DNA of 64,000 bases from Paeniglutamicibacter antarcticus (GCF_900010755.1 NZ_CZJT01000078.1:1-64000); one strand, 5' to 3'; shown: positions 43,546 through 53,561, counted from the first letter of the stretch. Translations and numbers: made by a program. Notes: a model not told the origin generated them from the letters alone.

Positions 43546-44871
43546 ATGAACGCTGAACAGAATTCTTCGGGACAACTTCGCGCCGAGGATGAGGTCGCGG
43601 GCATTTGCCAGGCGTTGATCCGCATCGATAGCTCGAACTTCGGAAACAACGAAGGGCCGGGGGAGCGCGAGGCCGCTGAATACGTGGCAGGACTCATTTC
43701 CGAGGTCGGGCTTGACCCGGTGATCCTGGAATCAGCACCCGGACGCGCCAACGTCATCGTACGCATCGAAGGAACAGACCCGTCACTTCCGGGGCTGATC
43801 GTGCATGGACACCTCGATGTGGTTCCCGCGTTCAAGGACGAATGGTCGGTTGACCCGTTCGGGGCCGAAATCAAGGACGGACTGATCTGGGGCCGCGGTG
43901 CGGTGGACATGAAGGACATGGATGCCATGATCCTTGCCGTGCTGCGCGAAATGCAGCGCACCGGAACCCGCCCGCGCCGCGACCTGGTCTTCGCGTTCTT
44001 CGCCGACGAGGAAGCCGGAGGCAACTACGGGGCCGGGTGGCTGGTGGAACACCACCCCGAACTCTTCGACGGCGCCACCGAAGCCATCAGCGAGGTCGGC
44101 GGCTTCTCAGCAACCATCGACGGCAAGCGCGCCTACCTGCTGCAGACCGCCGAGAAGGGCATCGCCTGGCTCAAACTCACGGCAGCAGGCCGGGCCGGAC
44201 ACGGATCCCAGATCAACGACCAAAACGCTGTGACCCGGCTTGCCGCCGCGGTGACCCGCATCGGCGAATACGACTGGCCGATCTCCTACACCGACACCAC
44301 CCGCGCCTTCCTTGAAGGCGTCTCGGGCATGACCGGGATTGAATTCACCGACGACAACCCACAGGTGCTGCTCAAGGAACTTGGCAACGTGGCACGCTTC
44401 GTCGGAGCCACGCTGCAAAACACCTCCAACCCCACGGCACTGACTGCCGGGTACAAGCACAACGTCATCCCCGGTGCCGCCGAGGCCCTGATCGACGTGC
44501 GCACACTGCCCGGACAGCACGACGAAGTCATCGCCAAATTGCGCGAACTTGCCGGACCGGACGTAGTGCTCAGCTCGATCCACGAGGACCGCGCCCTGGA
44601 GGTGCCGTTCGCCGGAAACCTTGTTGACCAAATGGTTGCGGCGTTGGGCCGCGAGGACCCCGAAGCCATCGTGCTTCCCTACATGCTCTCCGGCGGCACC
44701 GACAACAAAGCACTATCCCGGCTGGGCATCACCGGCTACGGGTTCGCCCCGCTGCGTCTACCGGCCGAACTGGACTTCACCGGCATGTTCCACGGCGTGG
44801 ATGAGCGGGTACCTGTCGATTCGCTGGAGTTCGGCACCCGGGTGCTGCGAGATTTGCTCTTGACCTACTAA
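43546..44871 (+). CDS. M20 family metallopeptidase (dipeptidase-like)
   Basis: A 441-residue zinc peptidase of the M20/ArgE-DapE type. The metal motifs are HGHLDVVPA with the first His and Asp, GRGAVDMKD with the bridging Asp, and FFADEEAGG with the catalytic Glu-Glu, followed later by GHGSQIND in the lid domain and the C-terminal His in GMFHGVDERVP. Start ATG 43546; the frame upstream is the second tRNA leader. Substrates in this group are dipeptides or N-acyl amino acids; specificity not visible. Followed 75 bp later by an acyl-CoA dehydrogenase. Confidence 0.9.
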   Translation: MNAEQNSSGQLRAEDEVAGICQALIRIDSSNFGNNEGPGEREAAEYVAGLISEVGLDPVILESAPGRANVIVRIEGTDPSLPGLIVHGHLDVVPAFKDEWSVDPFGAEIKDGLIWGRGAVDMKDMDAMILAVLREMQRTGTRPRRDLVFAFFADEEAGGNYGAGWLVEHHPELFDGATEAISEVGGFSATIDGKRAYLLQTAEKGIAWLKLTAAGRAGHGSQINDQNAVTRLAAAVTRIGEYDWPISYTDTTRAFLEGVSGMTGIEFTDDNPQVLLKELGNVARFVGATLQNTSNPTALTAGYKHNVIPGAAEALIDVRTLPGQHDEVIAKLRELAGPDVVLSSIHEDRALEVPFAGNLVDQMVAALGREDPEAIVLPYMLSGGTDNKALSRLGITGYGFAPLRLPAELDFTGMFHGVDERVPVDSLEFGTRVLRDLLLTY

Positions 44872-44946
44872 TACCCGGTATCTGCACCGCCACGCGGTGG
44901 CACCCCCGATCAATAGACATACCCGAAGAAAGCGAACACCAGCACC

Positions 44947-46104
44947 ATGACATCCATCGAGACGGTGCTCGGCGCCGACATGCTTGAACGTTTCCGCGCC
45001 CGGGCCGCAGGGTACGACGAGGCAAACACGTTCTGCGTTGAGGACTTCGAGGAACTGCAGGCCGCCGGTTACCTCAAGGCCATGCTGCCAACAGCCCGCG
45101 GCGGGCTTGGCTGGGGCCTGGAGAAGATGACCGCAGCGCAGCGCCGCCTGGGTGCCCACGCCCCGGCCACCGCCCTGGCCGTGAACATGCACTTTGTCTG
45201 GACCGGGGTTGCCACGCTGCTTGCGGCACGCGGGGACCACCGACTGGACATGGTCCTTGACTGGGTCTCGGCAGGTGAAGTCATGGCGTTCGGTGTTTCC
45301 GAGGCCGGCAATGACGAGGTGCTCTTTGACTCGGTTACCGCCGCGGTGCCGGCATCCGATGGCTCCTTCGCATACACGGGCGTCAAGATTTTCACCTCGC
45401 TGTCCCCGGTGTGGACCAAACTGGGGGTCTTCGGCAAGGACGAAAGCACGGGGGAACCGCGCCTGGTCCACGGGTTCCTTGACCGAGGCACCGAAGGCGT
45501 GGAAAGCCCCAACAACTGGAATACCCTTGGCATGCGCGCCACCCAATCGAACACCACCATCCTCAAGGGCGCGCGGGTTGCCGCGGAGCAAATCCATTCG
45601 ATTCTCCCGGTGGGCCCGAATGCCGACCTACTGGTTTTCGGGATCTTCGCATCATTCCTGTCCTTGACCGCCTCCGTGTATGTGGGGATTGCAGAACGCG
45701 GCATGGAACTTGCTGCAGCCAACCCGGCCCGGCGCACCTCGCTGAAGAATGCAGGGCGCAGCTACGACCAGGACCCGGATATCCGCTGGCAGGTGGCCGC
45801 GGCAGGCATGAAGGTGCTCCAACTCGACGCCATGTTGCGGCTGACCACCAGGGATTTGGATGACCTGGTGGACCACGGTACCGGTTGGTTCCCGCGGCTG
45901 GTGACCCTGCGCACCCAGGCGGGCGACAACGCCCGGGCCTGCATGGAGATCGCGGCGAAGGTTTCCGGGGGCGGGCAATACTCGCGCGGATCCGAGCTGG
46001 AACGGCTCTACCGCGATGCGCTGGCTAGCATTTACCACCCCTCGAATGCTGAGTCAGCCCATTCAACCGTCGCCAATTGGTTGCTGGGGCCGGTTGGTTC
46101 CTGA
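44947..46104 (+). CDS. Acyl-CoA dehydrogenase family protein
   Basis: A 385-residue protein of ordinary ACAD length, with N-terminal LQAAGYLKAMLPTARGGLG, the substrate/FAD region MAFGVSEAGNDEVLFDS, the middle-domain WNTLGMRATQSNT and C-terminal helices ending with YHPSNAESAHSTVANWLLGP. The C-terminal pattern (GGGQYSRGSELERLYRDALASIYHPSNAES) resembles the DszC/hydroxyacylglutathione-type ACAD group more than fatty-acid enzymes, so a flavin monooxygenase-like role is possible. No partner gene nearby indicates substrate. Confidence 0.85.
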   Translation: MTSIETVLGADMLERFRARAAGYDEANTFCVEDFEELQAAGYLKAMLPTARGGLGWGLEKMTAAQRRLGAHAPATALAVNMHFVWTGVATLLAARGDHRLDMVLDWVSAGEVMAFGVSEAGNDEVLFDSVTAAVPASDGSFAYTGVKIFTSLSPVWTKLGVFGKDESTGEPRLVHGFLDRGTEGVESPNNWNTLGMRATQSNTTILKGARVAAEQIHSILPVGPNADLLVFGIFASFLSLTASVYVGIAERGMELAAANPARRTSLKNAGRSYDQDPDIRWQVAAAGMKVLQLDAMLRLTTRDLDDLVDHGTGWFPRLVTLRTQAGDNARACMEIAAKVSGGGQYSRGSELERLYRDALASIYHPSNAESAHSTVANWLLGPVGS

Positions 46105-46161
46105 GGATTCCGGCGGCAGGAAGTTCCCGGCGTATGCTGCCGGGAACGTTGCCCAGGATGC

Positions 46162-46428
46162 TCAGGCGCGGATATTCAGCGTCGTGGCAACCCGCATGAC
46201 CCTGCGGCGCATCCAGTACTTCTGCCCGCCGCCCTCATAGAGGCAGCTGCGCATCAGTTCCCATTTTCCGTACTCTGCATGTTCACGCAGTGCGCCGCGG
46301 ACCTCGGAGCGGTGTTCGTGCGGCAGTTTGGTGATCACCAGGTATTCATACCGTGCCCCGGCGTCATCAGATGAATCGGGATTCAGTTGAGTGGGTGGAA
46401 TTATCTTTTCGAGCATGTCCCTGTCCAT
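46162..46428 (-). CDS. DUF5703 family small protein
   Basis: An 88-residue actinobacterial protein. The core YEYLVITKLPHEHRSEVRGALREHAEYGKWELMRSCLYEGGG and the end KYWMRRRVMRVATTLN match the DUF5703 pattern as remembered (EYG-WEL, Y-GG-+--W-RR+). Function unknown. It is divergent from the acidic small protein; the two are separated by 29 bp. Confidence 0.75.
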   Translation of the reverse strand: MDRDMLEKIIPPTQLNPDSSDDAGARYEYLVITKLPHEHRSEVRGALREHAEYGKWELMRSCLYEGGGQKYWMRRRVMRVATTLNIRA

Positions 46429-46457
46429 CGTGTGGCCGTGCCTGTAACGTCTAGCCC

Positions 46458-46718
46458 ATGAGTACAGACCCGCGCGTTGCCCTCAGCATTTTAGTTGGCT
46501 GTCTAGAAGAACACTTGGCTGCCGTGGCCACCAATCGGGGTGCCGACGATGCGGCACTGAGTTCAGCGTTCTTGGCCGTCGCCGATGCCTTCGAGGAGTA
46601 CGAGGATGCACTCTATGAAGCCTACGAAGAGTTCCTACCGCTGAGCGTAGTGGATGAGGACGACGATGACGAGGGGTTCACCGACGACGGGTTGGAAGCC
46701 GGGGCCTTGGGTAACTGA
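46458..46718 (+). CDS. Small acidic protein of unknown function
   Basis: An 86-residue very acidic protein: helical front (RVALSILVGCLEEHLAAVATNRGADDA), then FEEYEDALYEAYEEFLPLSVVDEDDDDEGF. A similar small protein lies next to uppP in Arthrobacter-like genomes (memory). ATG start. It precedes uppP by 105 bp and may be co-transcribed. No function can be assigned. Confidence 0.7.
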   Translation: MSTDPRVALSILVGCLEEHLAAVATNRGADDAALSSAFLAVADAFEEYEDALYEAYEEFLPLSVVDEDDDDEGFTDDGLEAGALGN

Positions 46719-46823
46719 CCGGCCACCGACGGCGCATTATTGTTCTCATTCCCTGGTATGAATTTCGCCCCATTTGGGAGTGCCAGCACGGAGACCGGGG
46801 TCCGTGTGAAGTAATGTCGGTAC

Positions 46824-47648
46824 GTGAATTGGTTTGAAGCGGCCTTCCTGGGCCTGATCCAGGGCCTGACGGAATTTCTCCCCATCTCCTCGAGTGCGCA
46901 CCTGCGCATCGTCGGGGAACTGTTGCCCAACGCGGCCGACCCGGGGGCCGCCTTTACCGCGATTACCCAGCTGGGTACCGAAACCGCGGTGCTGGTGTTC
47001 TTCTGGAAAGACATAGTCCGCATCATCGGCGCCTGGTTCAATGCGCTGCGCGGGAAGGTTCCGCACAGCGACCCCGACGCAAAAATGGGCTGGTTGATCA
47101 TCGTCGGCTCGCTGCCGATCGCGGTGCTGGGCCTGCTCTTCGAATCGCAGATCGACACCACCTTCAGGTCCCTGTGGATCGTTGCGACAACGCTGGTGGT
47201 CTTCGGCTTGATCCTTGCTGTAGCCGATCACTACGGCAAGCAAAACCGGCAGCTCACGCAGCTGACCCCCAAGCACGGCATCTTCTTCGGCCTCGCCCAG
47301 GCCATGGCCTTGATCCCCGGCGTTTCGCGCTCCGGCGGCACCATTACCGCTGGCCTGCTCATGGGCTACACCCGTGAAGCCGCCGCACGCTATTCATTCT
47401 TGCTGGCCATCCCTGCGGTCTTCTCCTCGGGCCTCTACAAGCTCGTGAAGTCCTTGGACGAACCCGGCGTGTATTCGCTGCCGCAGACAGGTTTGGCCAC
47501 CGTCATCGCGTTCATCGTCGGCTTCTTCATTGTCGGTTGGTTCCTGAAATTCGTCTCCACCCACAGCTACCGGCTCTTCGTCTGGTACCGCATCGCCTTG
47601 GGCCTTGCCTTGTACCTGCTGCTGGGCTTCAACGTCATAAACGCCTAG
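46824..47648 (+). CDS. uppP: Undecaprenyl-diphosphate phosphatase UppP/BacA
   Basis: A 274-residue integral membrane enzyme that recycles the peptidoglycan lipid carrier by removing a phosphate from undecaprenyl diphosphate, and gives low bacitracin resistance. Both family motifs are visible: [19 protein letters not shown] (14-32, with the Glu and Ser residues) and [16 protein letters not shown] (about 172-187) in a re-entrant pair. About eight helices. GTG start. A small GC-rich hairpin follows the stop. Confidence 0.95.
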   Translation: MNWFEAAFLGLIQGLTEFLPISSSAHLRIVGELLPNAADPGAAFTAITQLGTETAVLVFFWKDIVRIIGAWFNALRGKVPHSDPDAKMGWLIIVGSLPIAVLGLLFESQIDTTFRSLWIVATTLVVFGLILAVADHYGKQNRQLTQLTPKHGIFFGLAQAMALIPGVSRSGGTITAGLLMGYTREAAARYSFLLAIPAVFSSGLYKLVKSLDEPGVYSLPQTGLATVIAFIVGFFIVGWFLKFVSTHSYRLFVWYRIALGLALYLLLGFNVINA

Positions 47649-47665
47649 GGCCGGTCCGGCATCGG

Positions 47666-47686
47666 CCGCGGGCCCAGCGCCCGCGG
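47666..47686 (+). terminator. Small hairpin after uppP
   Basis: CCGCGGGC and GCCCGCGG form a perfect 8-bp stem with a five-base loop 17 bp after the uppP stop. No T-run, so termination strength is uncertain. Confidence 0.5.
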
Positions 47687-47769
47687 AATAACCCGGTGCC
47701 GTTTCGACTTGTTGAAAGTAAACGTACTCCACAGCCACTTGGGCATTCGTCCAGGAGAAAGGACGCCCC

Positions 47770-49047
47770 GTGCTTGCATGGTCCGCGCCCACCATCCCGC
47801 ATATTCCGGGAAACGCACCGATTCTTGAAATCCACAACACCTCCAGCGGGTCCCTGGTGGACACCGCCCCGGCGGAGGCCGCCAACGCCCCGGCGAGCAT
47901 GTACGTCTGCGGCATCACCCCGTACGACGCCACCCACATGGGCCACGCTGCCACCTACGTGGCCTTCGACCTCATGCAGCGCACGTGGCGCGATGCCGGG
48001 CGCAGCGTGAACTACGTGCAGAACGTCACCGACATCGATGACCCGCTGCTTGAACGTGCAGCAGCCACCGGCGTCGACTGGGTGGAACTGGCCCAGCAGC
48101 AGACCGACCTGTTCCGTGCCGACATGGAAGCGTTGAACGTGATCCCGCCGCAGGAATACATCGGCGCCGTGGAATCCATTTCCTGGTTGGTGCCGCTGGT
48201 TGAAGAGCTCGTGGCCAAGGAACTTGCCTACACGGTGCCCGGTGAAAACGGGGAACCCGACGGCGATGTCTACTTCGATTCGATCGCCGCCGCAAATTCG
48301 GCCTGGGAACTTGGCACTGTCAGCGGCTACGACCGCGAAACCATGCTCGGCTTCTTTGCCGAGCGCGGAGGGGACCCGAAGCGTCCGGGCAAGCGCGACG
48401 AGCTTGATCCGCTGTTGTGGCGTGTGGCCCGCGAGGGTGAACCGCGCTGGGACGGTGCAACCCTCGGCGCCGGTCGCCCTGGTTGGCACATCGAATGTTC
48501 GGTGATCGCCCGACGCTTCCTGCCCGCCCCGTTCACCGTCCAGGGCGGCGGGTCCGACCTGATCTTCCCGCACCACGAATTCTCCGCCGGCCATGCTGCA
48601 GCCCTGGACGGCAAGGCACTGGCCGAAGCCTATGTGCACACCGGCATGGTGGGCCTCGACGGCGAAAAGATGAGCAAGTCCCTGGGCAACCTGGTGTTGG
48701 TTTCCAAGTTGCGCGCCGCCGGTGTGGAGCCTGTTGCCATCCGCACAGTGCTGCTGGGCCAGCACTACCGTTCGGACTGGTTCTGGACCGATGAACTGCT
48801 CACCGAAGCCCAGAACCGCGTGGAGCGTTGGCGCAAACGCCTCGACGGCACCACGCTTGCGGAAGCCACCGCGGTGATCACCCGGATCCGTTCGAAGCTG
48901 GCCAACGACCTGAACGCACCTGCCGCCCTTGCCGTGCTTGATGCCTTCAGTGCCCAGGAACCCGCCGAACACGATGATTCAAACGGTGCCGGCGGCGCCT
49001 TGCTCGCCGATGCACTGGATGCACTGTTGGGGCTCAAGCTCGTTTAG
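47770..49047 (+). CDS. mshC: L-cysteine:1-D-myo-inosityl 2-amino-2-deoxy-alpha-D-glucopyranoside ligase MshC
   Basis: A 425-residue enzyme that couples cysteine to GlcN-inositol in mycothiol synthesis. It is a cysteinyl-tRNA synthetase homologue: the HIGH-like ATP site is [15 protein letters not shown] (about 44-58), the zinc/cysteine site has CGI and [13 protein letters not shown], and the KMSKS loop is [12 protein letters not shown]. It lacks the tRNA-binding C-terminus of CysS and starts [22 protein letters not shown], the MshC signature. GTG start. Same cellular pathway as mshA at 41.4 kb; not co-transcribed with it. Confidence 0.93.
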   Translation: MLAWSAPTIPHIPGNAPILEIHNTSSGSLVDTAPAEAANAPASMYVCGITPYDATHMGHAATYVAFDLMQRTWRDAGRSVNYVQNVTDIDDPLLERAAATGVDWVELAQQQTDLFRADMEALNVIPPQEYIGAVESISWLVPLVEELVAKELAYTVPGENGEPDGDVYFDSIAAANSAWELGTVSGYDRETMLGFFAERGGDPKRPGKRDELDPLLWRVAREGEPRWDGATLGAGRPGWHIECSVIARRFLPAPFTVQGGGSDLIFPHHEFSAGHAAALDGKALAEAYVHTGMVGLDGEKMSKSLGNLVLVSKLRAAGVEPVAIRTVLLGQHYRSDWFWTDELLTEAQNRVERWRKRLDGTTLAEATAVITRIRSKLANDLNAPAALAVLDAFSAQEPAEHDDSNGAGGALLADALDALLGLKLV

Positions 49048-49061
49048 CCCGGAATCTTCTC

Positions 49062-49137
49062 AGGGCGCGTTCCTCCCTGCCACCATCCACGAACCGCAAC
49101 CCGCGGCACATTGGTGGTGGTGCGCGGAACGCGCCCT
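49062..49137 (+). terminator. mshC terminator
   Basis: AGGGCGCGTTCC and GGAACGCGCCCT are perfectly complementary with an inner CCACCA/TGGTGG stem in the loop. The right arm is followed by TTTG. Confidence 0.7.
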
Positions 49138-49251
49138 TTGCTTTGCCCTGTGAACAATCCCTTCGCGCACCGTCGCGCACCCACCACTGGCTACGGTGGT
49201 TGATGACCGCTGGCCGCGGCCCGGGATCCGCGAAAGCAATGGGCGGAATCG

Positions 49252-50235
49252 TTAGGGGGCGTCGGGATTATGCGGGGTATCGGGAGCGTCCGGAGCACCG
49301 GAGTTCCCAGGTCCGTCCGTGTTCCCGGGTCCGTCGGGGAATCCAGGGTGGCTGCGGCGCTTGAGGTAGCGTTCAAACTCCCGGGCTATTGCCTCGCCGG
49401 TGGCCTCGGGAAGTTCGGTTTCATCTTGGGCCTGTTCCAGCTGGTGCACATAGGCCGCGACATCGCTGTCGCCCTTGGCCAGTTCATTGACCCCGCGTTC
49501 CCATGCCAAGGCGTCCTCGCTGAGCTCGGCCAGGTCGATGGTCAGGGGGAAGAACTCCTCAACCCTGTGCAGCAACGCCAACTGCGCCTTCGGCGACGGA
49601 GCCTGGGCAACATAGTGGGGCACTGCCGACCAGATACTCAGCGTCGGCAGGCCCGAAGCCTCTGCCACCTGGGCCAGCACCCCGAGGATGCCGGTCGGCC
49701 CCTCATACTCCGAAGCCTGGACGCCAAGTGCCGAACGCACCTCCGCGTCACCGCTGGACACCGAAGCCTGTATGGGCCGGGTGTGCGGGACATCCGCCAG
49801 CAAGGCGCCCAAGGCCATGACTGCCTGGACGTTCTCTTCCTCGGCCCGGGTGAGGATTTCGGCAATGAATGCCTTCCACCGGTAGGTGGGCTCCACCCCG
49901 CGCAGAAGCACTAGGTCAACGGGGCTGTCTGCGAGCTCGGCCCGGAACATGTGGGTGGTTGGCCACTTGATGATGCGTTTGCCGCCCGCAGCACGGCGCA
50001 CCTGTGGACGGGAAAACTGGTAGTCGTAGAAGTCGTCGTCGTTGATTCCGGGGATCTTCTTGGCCCCGGACGCCCTCCGAAGCAGGCGCACTGCTTCGCT
50101 GGCCGCATCTCCCGCGTCATTCCAGCCTTCAAATGCAACCACCATGATGGCCGGGCGCACCGATGATTCGCTGGCGGCGAGGGTCGCCAGCGAGGAAAGA
50201 GTCACGGGATCGTTTATATCTTCGCTCACAACCAC
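49252..50235 (-). CDS. PAC2 family protein
   Basis: A 327-residue protein related to archaeal/eukaryotic proteasome assembly chaperone 2. It has AIMVVAFEGWNDAGDAAS, FYDYQFSRPQVR, THMFRAELADSPVDLVLLRGVEP and LTRAEEENVQAVMALGALLADVPHTR, the order seen in the actinobacterial PAC2 family. The acidic, Asp/Pro-rich tail (about 295-327, GNTDGPGNSGAPDAPD) looks disordered. Start ATG or GTG region at 50235, divergent from the HAD gene. Function in bacteria unknown; the presence of a proteasome in this genome makes a link tempting but no evidence is in the sequence. Confidence 0.85.
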   Translation of the reverse strand: MVVSEDINDPVTLSSLATLAASESSVRPAIMVVAFEGWNDAGDAASEAVRLLRRASGAKKIPGINDDDFYDYQFSRPQVRRAAGGKRIIKWPTTHMFRAELADSPVDLVLLRGVEPTYRWKAFIAEILTRAEEENVQAVMALGALLADVPHTRPIQASVSSGDAEVRSALGVQASEYEGPTGILGVLAQVAEASGLPTLSIWSAVPHYVAQAPSPKAQLALLHRVEEFFPLTIDLAELSEDALAWERGVNELAKGDSDVAAYVHQLEQAQDETELPEATGEAIAREFERYLKRRSHPGFPDGPGNTDGPGNSGAPDAPDTPHNPDAP

Positions 50236-50290
50236 ACACTAGCGCGCGAAGTCGTCAGCATGTGAACACCAAGCCGATTAGAATTGGCTC

Positions 50291-51007
50291 ATGCCAACCC
50301 AGATTTCGGCCCCTTCGCCGGCCACCGTCCCCCAGAGCCCGGTCCAAGGTGTGCTTTGGGACATGGATGGAACCCTCTTGGACACCGAACCGTACTGGAT
50401 GGGCGCCGAAAACGACCTTGTCGCTGAATTCGGCGGCAAGTGGTCACATGAAGACGCACTGGCCCTGGTGGGAAGCGCGTTGCCCGCTGCCGCAGCCGTC
50501 CTTCAGCGCGCCGGGGTTGAATTGGGGATCCGCGAAATCATTGACAGGTTGAATACGCGAGTCGCGGCGGGAGTGGCAGACCACGTTGATTGGCGTCCAG
50601 GTGCCCTGGAATTACTTGAGGAATTGCACCTGGCCGGCATCCCGTGCGGCTTGGTCACGATGTCCGAAGCGCCGTTGGCAACCCAGGTGCTTTCGATGCT
50701 GCCGCGGAAATACTTCTCCTTCCAGGTCACCGGGGATCAAGTGGAACGCGGCAAACCGCACCCTGACCCGTACCTGCTAGGACTGGAAAAACTTGCAGAA
50801 ATCGTTCCGGGCCTTGACCCGCGACGTGTGCTTGGCATTGAGGATTCGTTCCCAGGCATCAGTTCCGCGGCGGCCGCGGGCCTGACCGCGGTGCTAGTTC
50901 CGCACCTGGCCGCCGTGCCGGAATCCCCGCAGTGGCACAGCTTCGAGTCGCTCGAGCACGTCAACCTGGCACAACTTTGTTCACTCACCGGCATCGGAGC
51001 ACGCTAA
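50291..51007 (+). CDS. HAD superfamily hydrolase (subfamily IA)
   Basis: A 238-residue HAD phosphatase resembling beta-phosphoglucomutase or phosphoglycolate phosphatase. It has DMDGTLLDTEPYW with the nucleophile Asp, a helical cap, the Ser/Thr motif GLVTMSEAP, Lys in KPHPDPYLLG and the acid motif GIEDSFPGISSAAAAG. Substrate unknown. Its TAA stop touches the ATG of the M50 protease gene, so the two genes are one operon, divergent from PAC2. Confidence 0.9.
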   Translation: MPTQISAPSPATVPQSPVQGVLWDMDGTLLDTEPYWMGAENDLVAEFGGKWSHEDALALVGSALPAAAAVLQRAGVELGIREIIDRLNTRVAAGVADHVDWRPGALELLEELHLAGIPCGLVTMSEAPLATQVLSMLPRKYFSFQVTGDQVERGKPHPDPYLLGLEKLAEIVPGLDPRRVLGIEDSFPGISSAAAAGLTAVLVPHLAAVPESPQWHSFESLEHVNLAQLCSLTGIGAR

Positions 51008-52153
51008 ATGTCTGAAACAGCCGAAAAGCCCAAGGGCATCCCTTTAGGATCCTTCTTTGGCGTGCCTGTCTCCCTGGCGTGGTCCTGGTTCATCATTACC
51101 GGATTCATCGTCTGGGTTTTCGGTCCGCAGGTTGCCAGGGCAATTCCAGGCATCGGTTACGGGGCCTACCTGGTGGCGTTCACCTATGCCGTGTTGCTTG
51201 CCCTCTCGGTGCTCATCCACGAACTTGCGCACGCACTGACCGCCAAGGCGTTCAAGTGGCCCGGCGCCCGGATCGAATTGAATCTCTGGGGCGGACACAC
51301 CCAGTTCTCGTCCTTTCACGCAACTCCGGGACGCTCACTTGCGGTCTCCATGGCTGGACCCGCTGCGAACTTCGTGATCGCCGGTGTCGGCTACTTGCTG
51401 CTGGAACTGATCCAGCCAACCAACCCCGTGGTCGATTTGTTGTGGGGCATCCTGGTCTGGGCAAACCTCTTGGTTGCCGTGTTCAACGTGCTTCCGGGAC
51501 TGCCGCTCGACGGTGGCCGTCTGGTTGAATCCGCGGTATGGAAGGTCACCGGTTCGCAAGACCGCGGCACCGTCGCCGCAGGTTGGGCCGGACGCATCCT
51601 GGTGCTGCTGATGGTTGCCTACTTTGTGGTGCTCCCATTGGTCCGCAACCAACCGCTGGACTTCCAGCTGGTGCTGGTGGCGTTGTTCATTGGTGGATTC
51701 ATGTGGGTTGGCGCGAGCCAGGGCATCAACCATGCCAAACTGCGGCTACGACTTCCGCTGGTTACCGTGCAAACCCTGATGGAGCCGGCCACCGCACTTG
51801 CCGTGGAGTCCAGCCTTGCAGATGTCGCGGCCCGCATTGCGGGCCGCGGTGGCCGCGTCATCTTGATCGATGCAGCGGGCAACCCGCACGGGGTCATCGA
51901 CGAACAAACCCTGGGCCAGGTGCCACGGGAATTGTTGGCCAGCAGTCCTGCCCTCTCTGCTGCCAGGGCGTTGAGCCCCGGGGCCATTGTCAGCGCCAAT
52001 GCCGACGGGCGGGCCCTGATCGGCTACCTGGCGACCCTTGAGGGCAGCGAGTATGCGGTGATTGACCAACAGAACCGCATCGTCGGGCTGTTGGATCAGG
52101 CAAACATCGTTGCTGCCATCACGGGAAAGCCGCGCCGCCCGGACGCCCACTGA
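51008..52153 (+). CDS. Site-2 protease family (M50) intramembrane metalloprotease with CBS pair
   Basis: A 381-residue membrane zinc protease. The catalytic HELAH lies at 71-75 inside a membrane helix, and the third ligand motif is NVLPGLPLDGG (160-170). Six membrane helices are visible. The C-terminal third (about 255-375) resembles two CBS domains, which usually sense nucleotides. Site-2 proteases cut membrane-bound anti-sigma factors or signal peptides; substrate unknown. Starts one base after the HAD stop. Confidence 0.9.
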   Translation: MSETAEKPKGIPLGSFFGVPVSLAWSWFIITGFIVWVFGPQVARAIPGIGYGAYLVAFTYAVLLALSVLIHELAHALTAKAFKWPGARIELNLWGGHTQFSSFHATPGRSLAVSMAGPAANFVIAGVGYLLLELIQPTNPVVDLLWGILVWANLLVAVFNVLPGLPLDGGRLVESAVWKVTGSQDRGTVAAGWAGRILVLLMVAYFVVLPLVRNQPLDFQLVLVALFIGGFMWVGASQGINHAKLRLRLPLVTVQTLMEPATALAVESSLADVAARIAGRGGRVILIDAAGNPHGVIDEQTLGQVPRELLASSPALSAARALSPGAIVSANADGRALIGYLATLEGSEYAVIDQQNRIVGLLDQANIVAAITGKPRRPDAH

Positions 52154-52360
52154 TACGCCAAGTTTCTTGCCGGGCTTAGCCCCGGACAAATTCACGGCAC
52201 GCAAAGACACCAGCACGCGCTGAGCTCCAAAACACGTGCAGCGCACCGCCGGCCACCTTCCCCAGGAGGGGAAATGCCAGCGGCAGGCAACTAAACGACA
52301 AGCTAATTTACGACAAGCAACATCACGATGCATTCCCGAGTACAAAGGACACCCACGTTC

Positions 52361-53434
52361 ATGACTGACATGCCAGCAGCACCGCACGGTGCAACCAGCC
52401 GCCGCGGCCCCTTCCGTCCCGGCGAGCGGGTACAGCTCACCGACCAGAAGCGCCGCATCAACACCATCACGCTGACCGAAGGTGGGGAATTCCACACCCA
52501 CAAGGGCGTGCTCTTCCACAACGATTTGATCGGCTTGACTGAGGGCTCGATCATCGAAAACACGGCAGAGGTCCGCTACCAGGCGTTGCGCCCGCTGCTG
52601 AAGGACTTCGTCCTTTCGATGCCGCGCGGCGCCACCGTGGTTTACCCCAAGGATGCCGCCCAGATCATCCAGATGGGTGACATCTTCCCCGGGGCCCGCG
52701 TGGTCGAGGCAGGCGTGGGCTCAGGCGCCCTGTCGATGTCGCTGCTGCGCGCGGTGGGCGATGGAGGCTACCTGCACTCCTTCGAGCGTCGCGAGGAATT
52801 CGCCGAGATCGCCCGCGGCAACGTGGACACGGTCTTCGGCGGCCCGCACCCTGCCTGGCAGATCTCCATCGGTGATTTCCAGGAAAAGGTCCTGGAAACC
52901 GAGGAGCCTGGCTCCGTGGACCGCGTGGTCCTTGACATGCTTTCCCCGTGGGAATGCGTTGACGCGGTGTCCACCGTGCTGGCACCGGGCGGCGTGTGGG
53001 TCAACTACGTTGCCACCGTGACCCAGATGTCCCGCGCCGTCGAGGCCATCCGCGCCACCGGCCTGTACACCGAACCTGAATCCTTTGAGACCATGGTCCG
53101 CGGCTGGCACGTCGAGGGCCTGGCAGTGCGCCCGGACCACCGCATGGTCGCGCACACAGCCTTCCTGATCACCTGCCGCCGTCTCGCAGACGGCGCCGTG
53201 GGCATCCCGGGTGCCAAGCGCGTCAAGGAGCACACCTACTCGGCCGACGACCTGGCCACCTGGACCCGTTCCGAAGACCCTGAAGCCTGGACTGCTTCGT
53301 CCCTGGGCGAGCGCGACGTTTCCGAGCGCAAGCTGCGCCGCGCTGCCAAGGATGCGAAGTCGGTGATCCAGCGCGGTTCACTGCCTGCGGATGATCCACG
53401 CATGATGGAAGAAGAAGAGCCCTCGGGCGAATAA
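52361..53434 (+). CDS. trmI: tRNA (adenine-58-N1)-methyltransferase TrmI
   Basis: A 357-residue SAM-dependent methyltransferase that modifies A58 in the T-loop of tRNA. N-terminal domain: GPFRPGERVQLTDQKRR; Rossmann core with the SAM motif VVEAGVGSGALSMSLLRAVG and DMLSPWECVD, then GLAVRPDHRMVAHTAFL. ATG 52361 fits the family start; the longer frame is a chance extension. The C-terminal 60 residues are Arg/Lys/Glu-rich. It precedes the Pup-proteasome genes, as in many actinobacteria, but a hairpin and about 200 bp separate it from mpa. Confidence 0.93.
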   Translation: MTDMPAAPHGATSRRGPFRPGERVQLTDQKRRINTITLTEGGEFHTHKGVLFHNDLIGLTEGSIIENTAEVRYQALRPLLKDFVLSMPRGATVVYPKDAAQIIQMGDIFPGARVVEAGVGSGALSMSLLRAVGDGGYLHSFERREEFAEIARGNVDTVFGGPHPAWQISIGDFQEKVLETEEPGSVDRVVLDMLSPWECVDAVSTVLAPGGVWVNYVATVTQMSRAVEAIRATGLYTEPESFETMVRGWHVEGLAVRPDHRMVAHTAFLITCRRLADGAVGIPGAKRVKEHTYSADDLATWTRSEDPEAWTASSLGERDVSERKLRRAAKDAKSVIQRGSLPADDPRMMEEEEPSGE

Positions 53435-53508
53435 ACCGGTTCAACCAAACAGGTTTAACAACCAAGCGCGACAGCGCACACCGCGGGGCTGGGTATCGCC
53501 CCGCAATC

Positions 53509-53561
53509 CACGTCGGCGTGCGGCTCGGTGGTCATAAAGCCCCGAACCGCACGCCGACGTG
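53509..53561 (+). terminator. trmI terminator
   Basis: CACGTCGGCGTGCGG and its exact complement CCGCACGCCGACGTG enclose a 23-base loop region with partial TCGG/CCGA pairing. It lies 75 bp after trmI, upstream of mpa; a -10-like sequence follows at about 53567. Confidence 0.75.
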
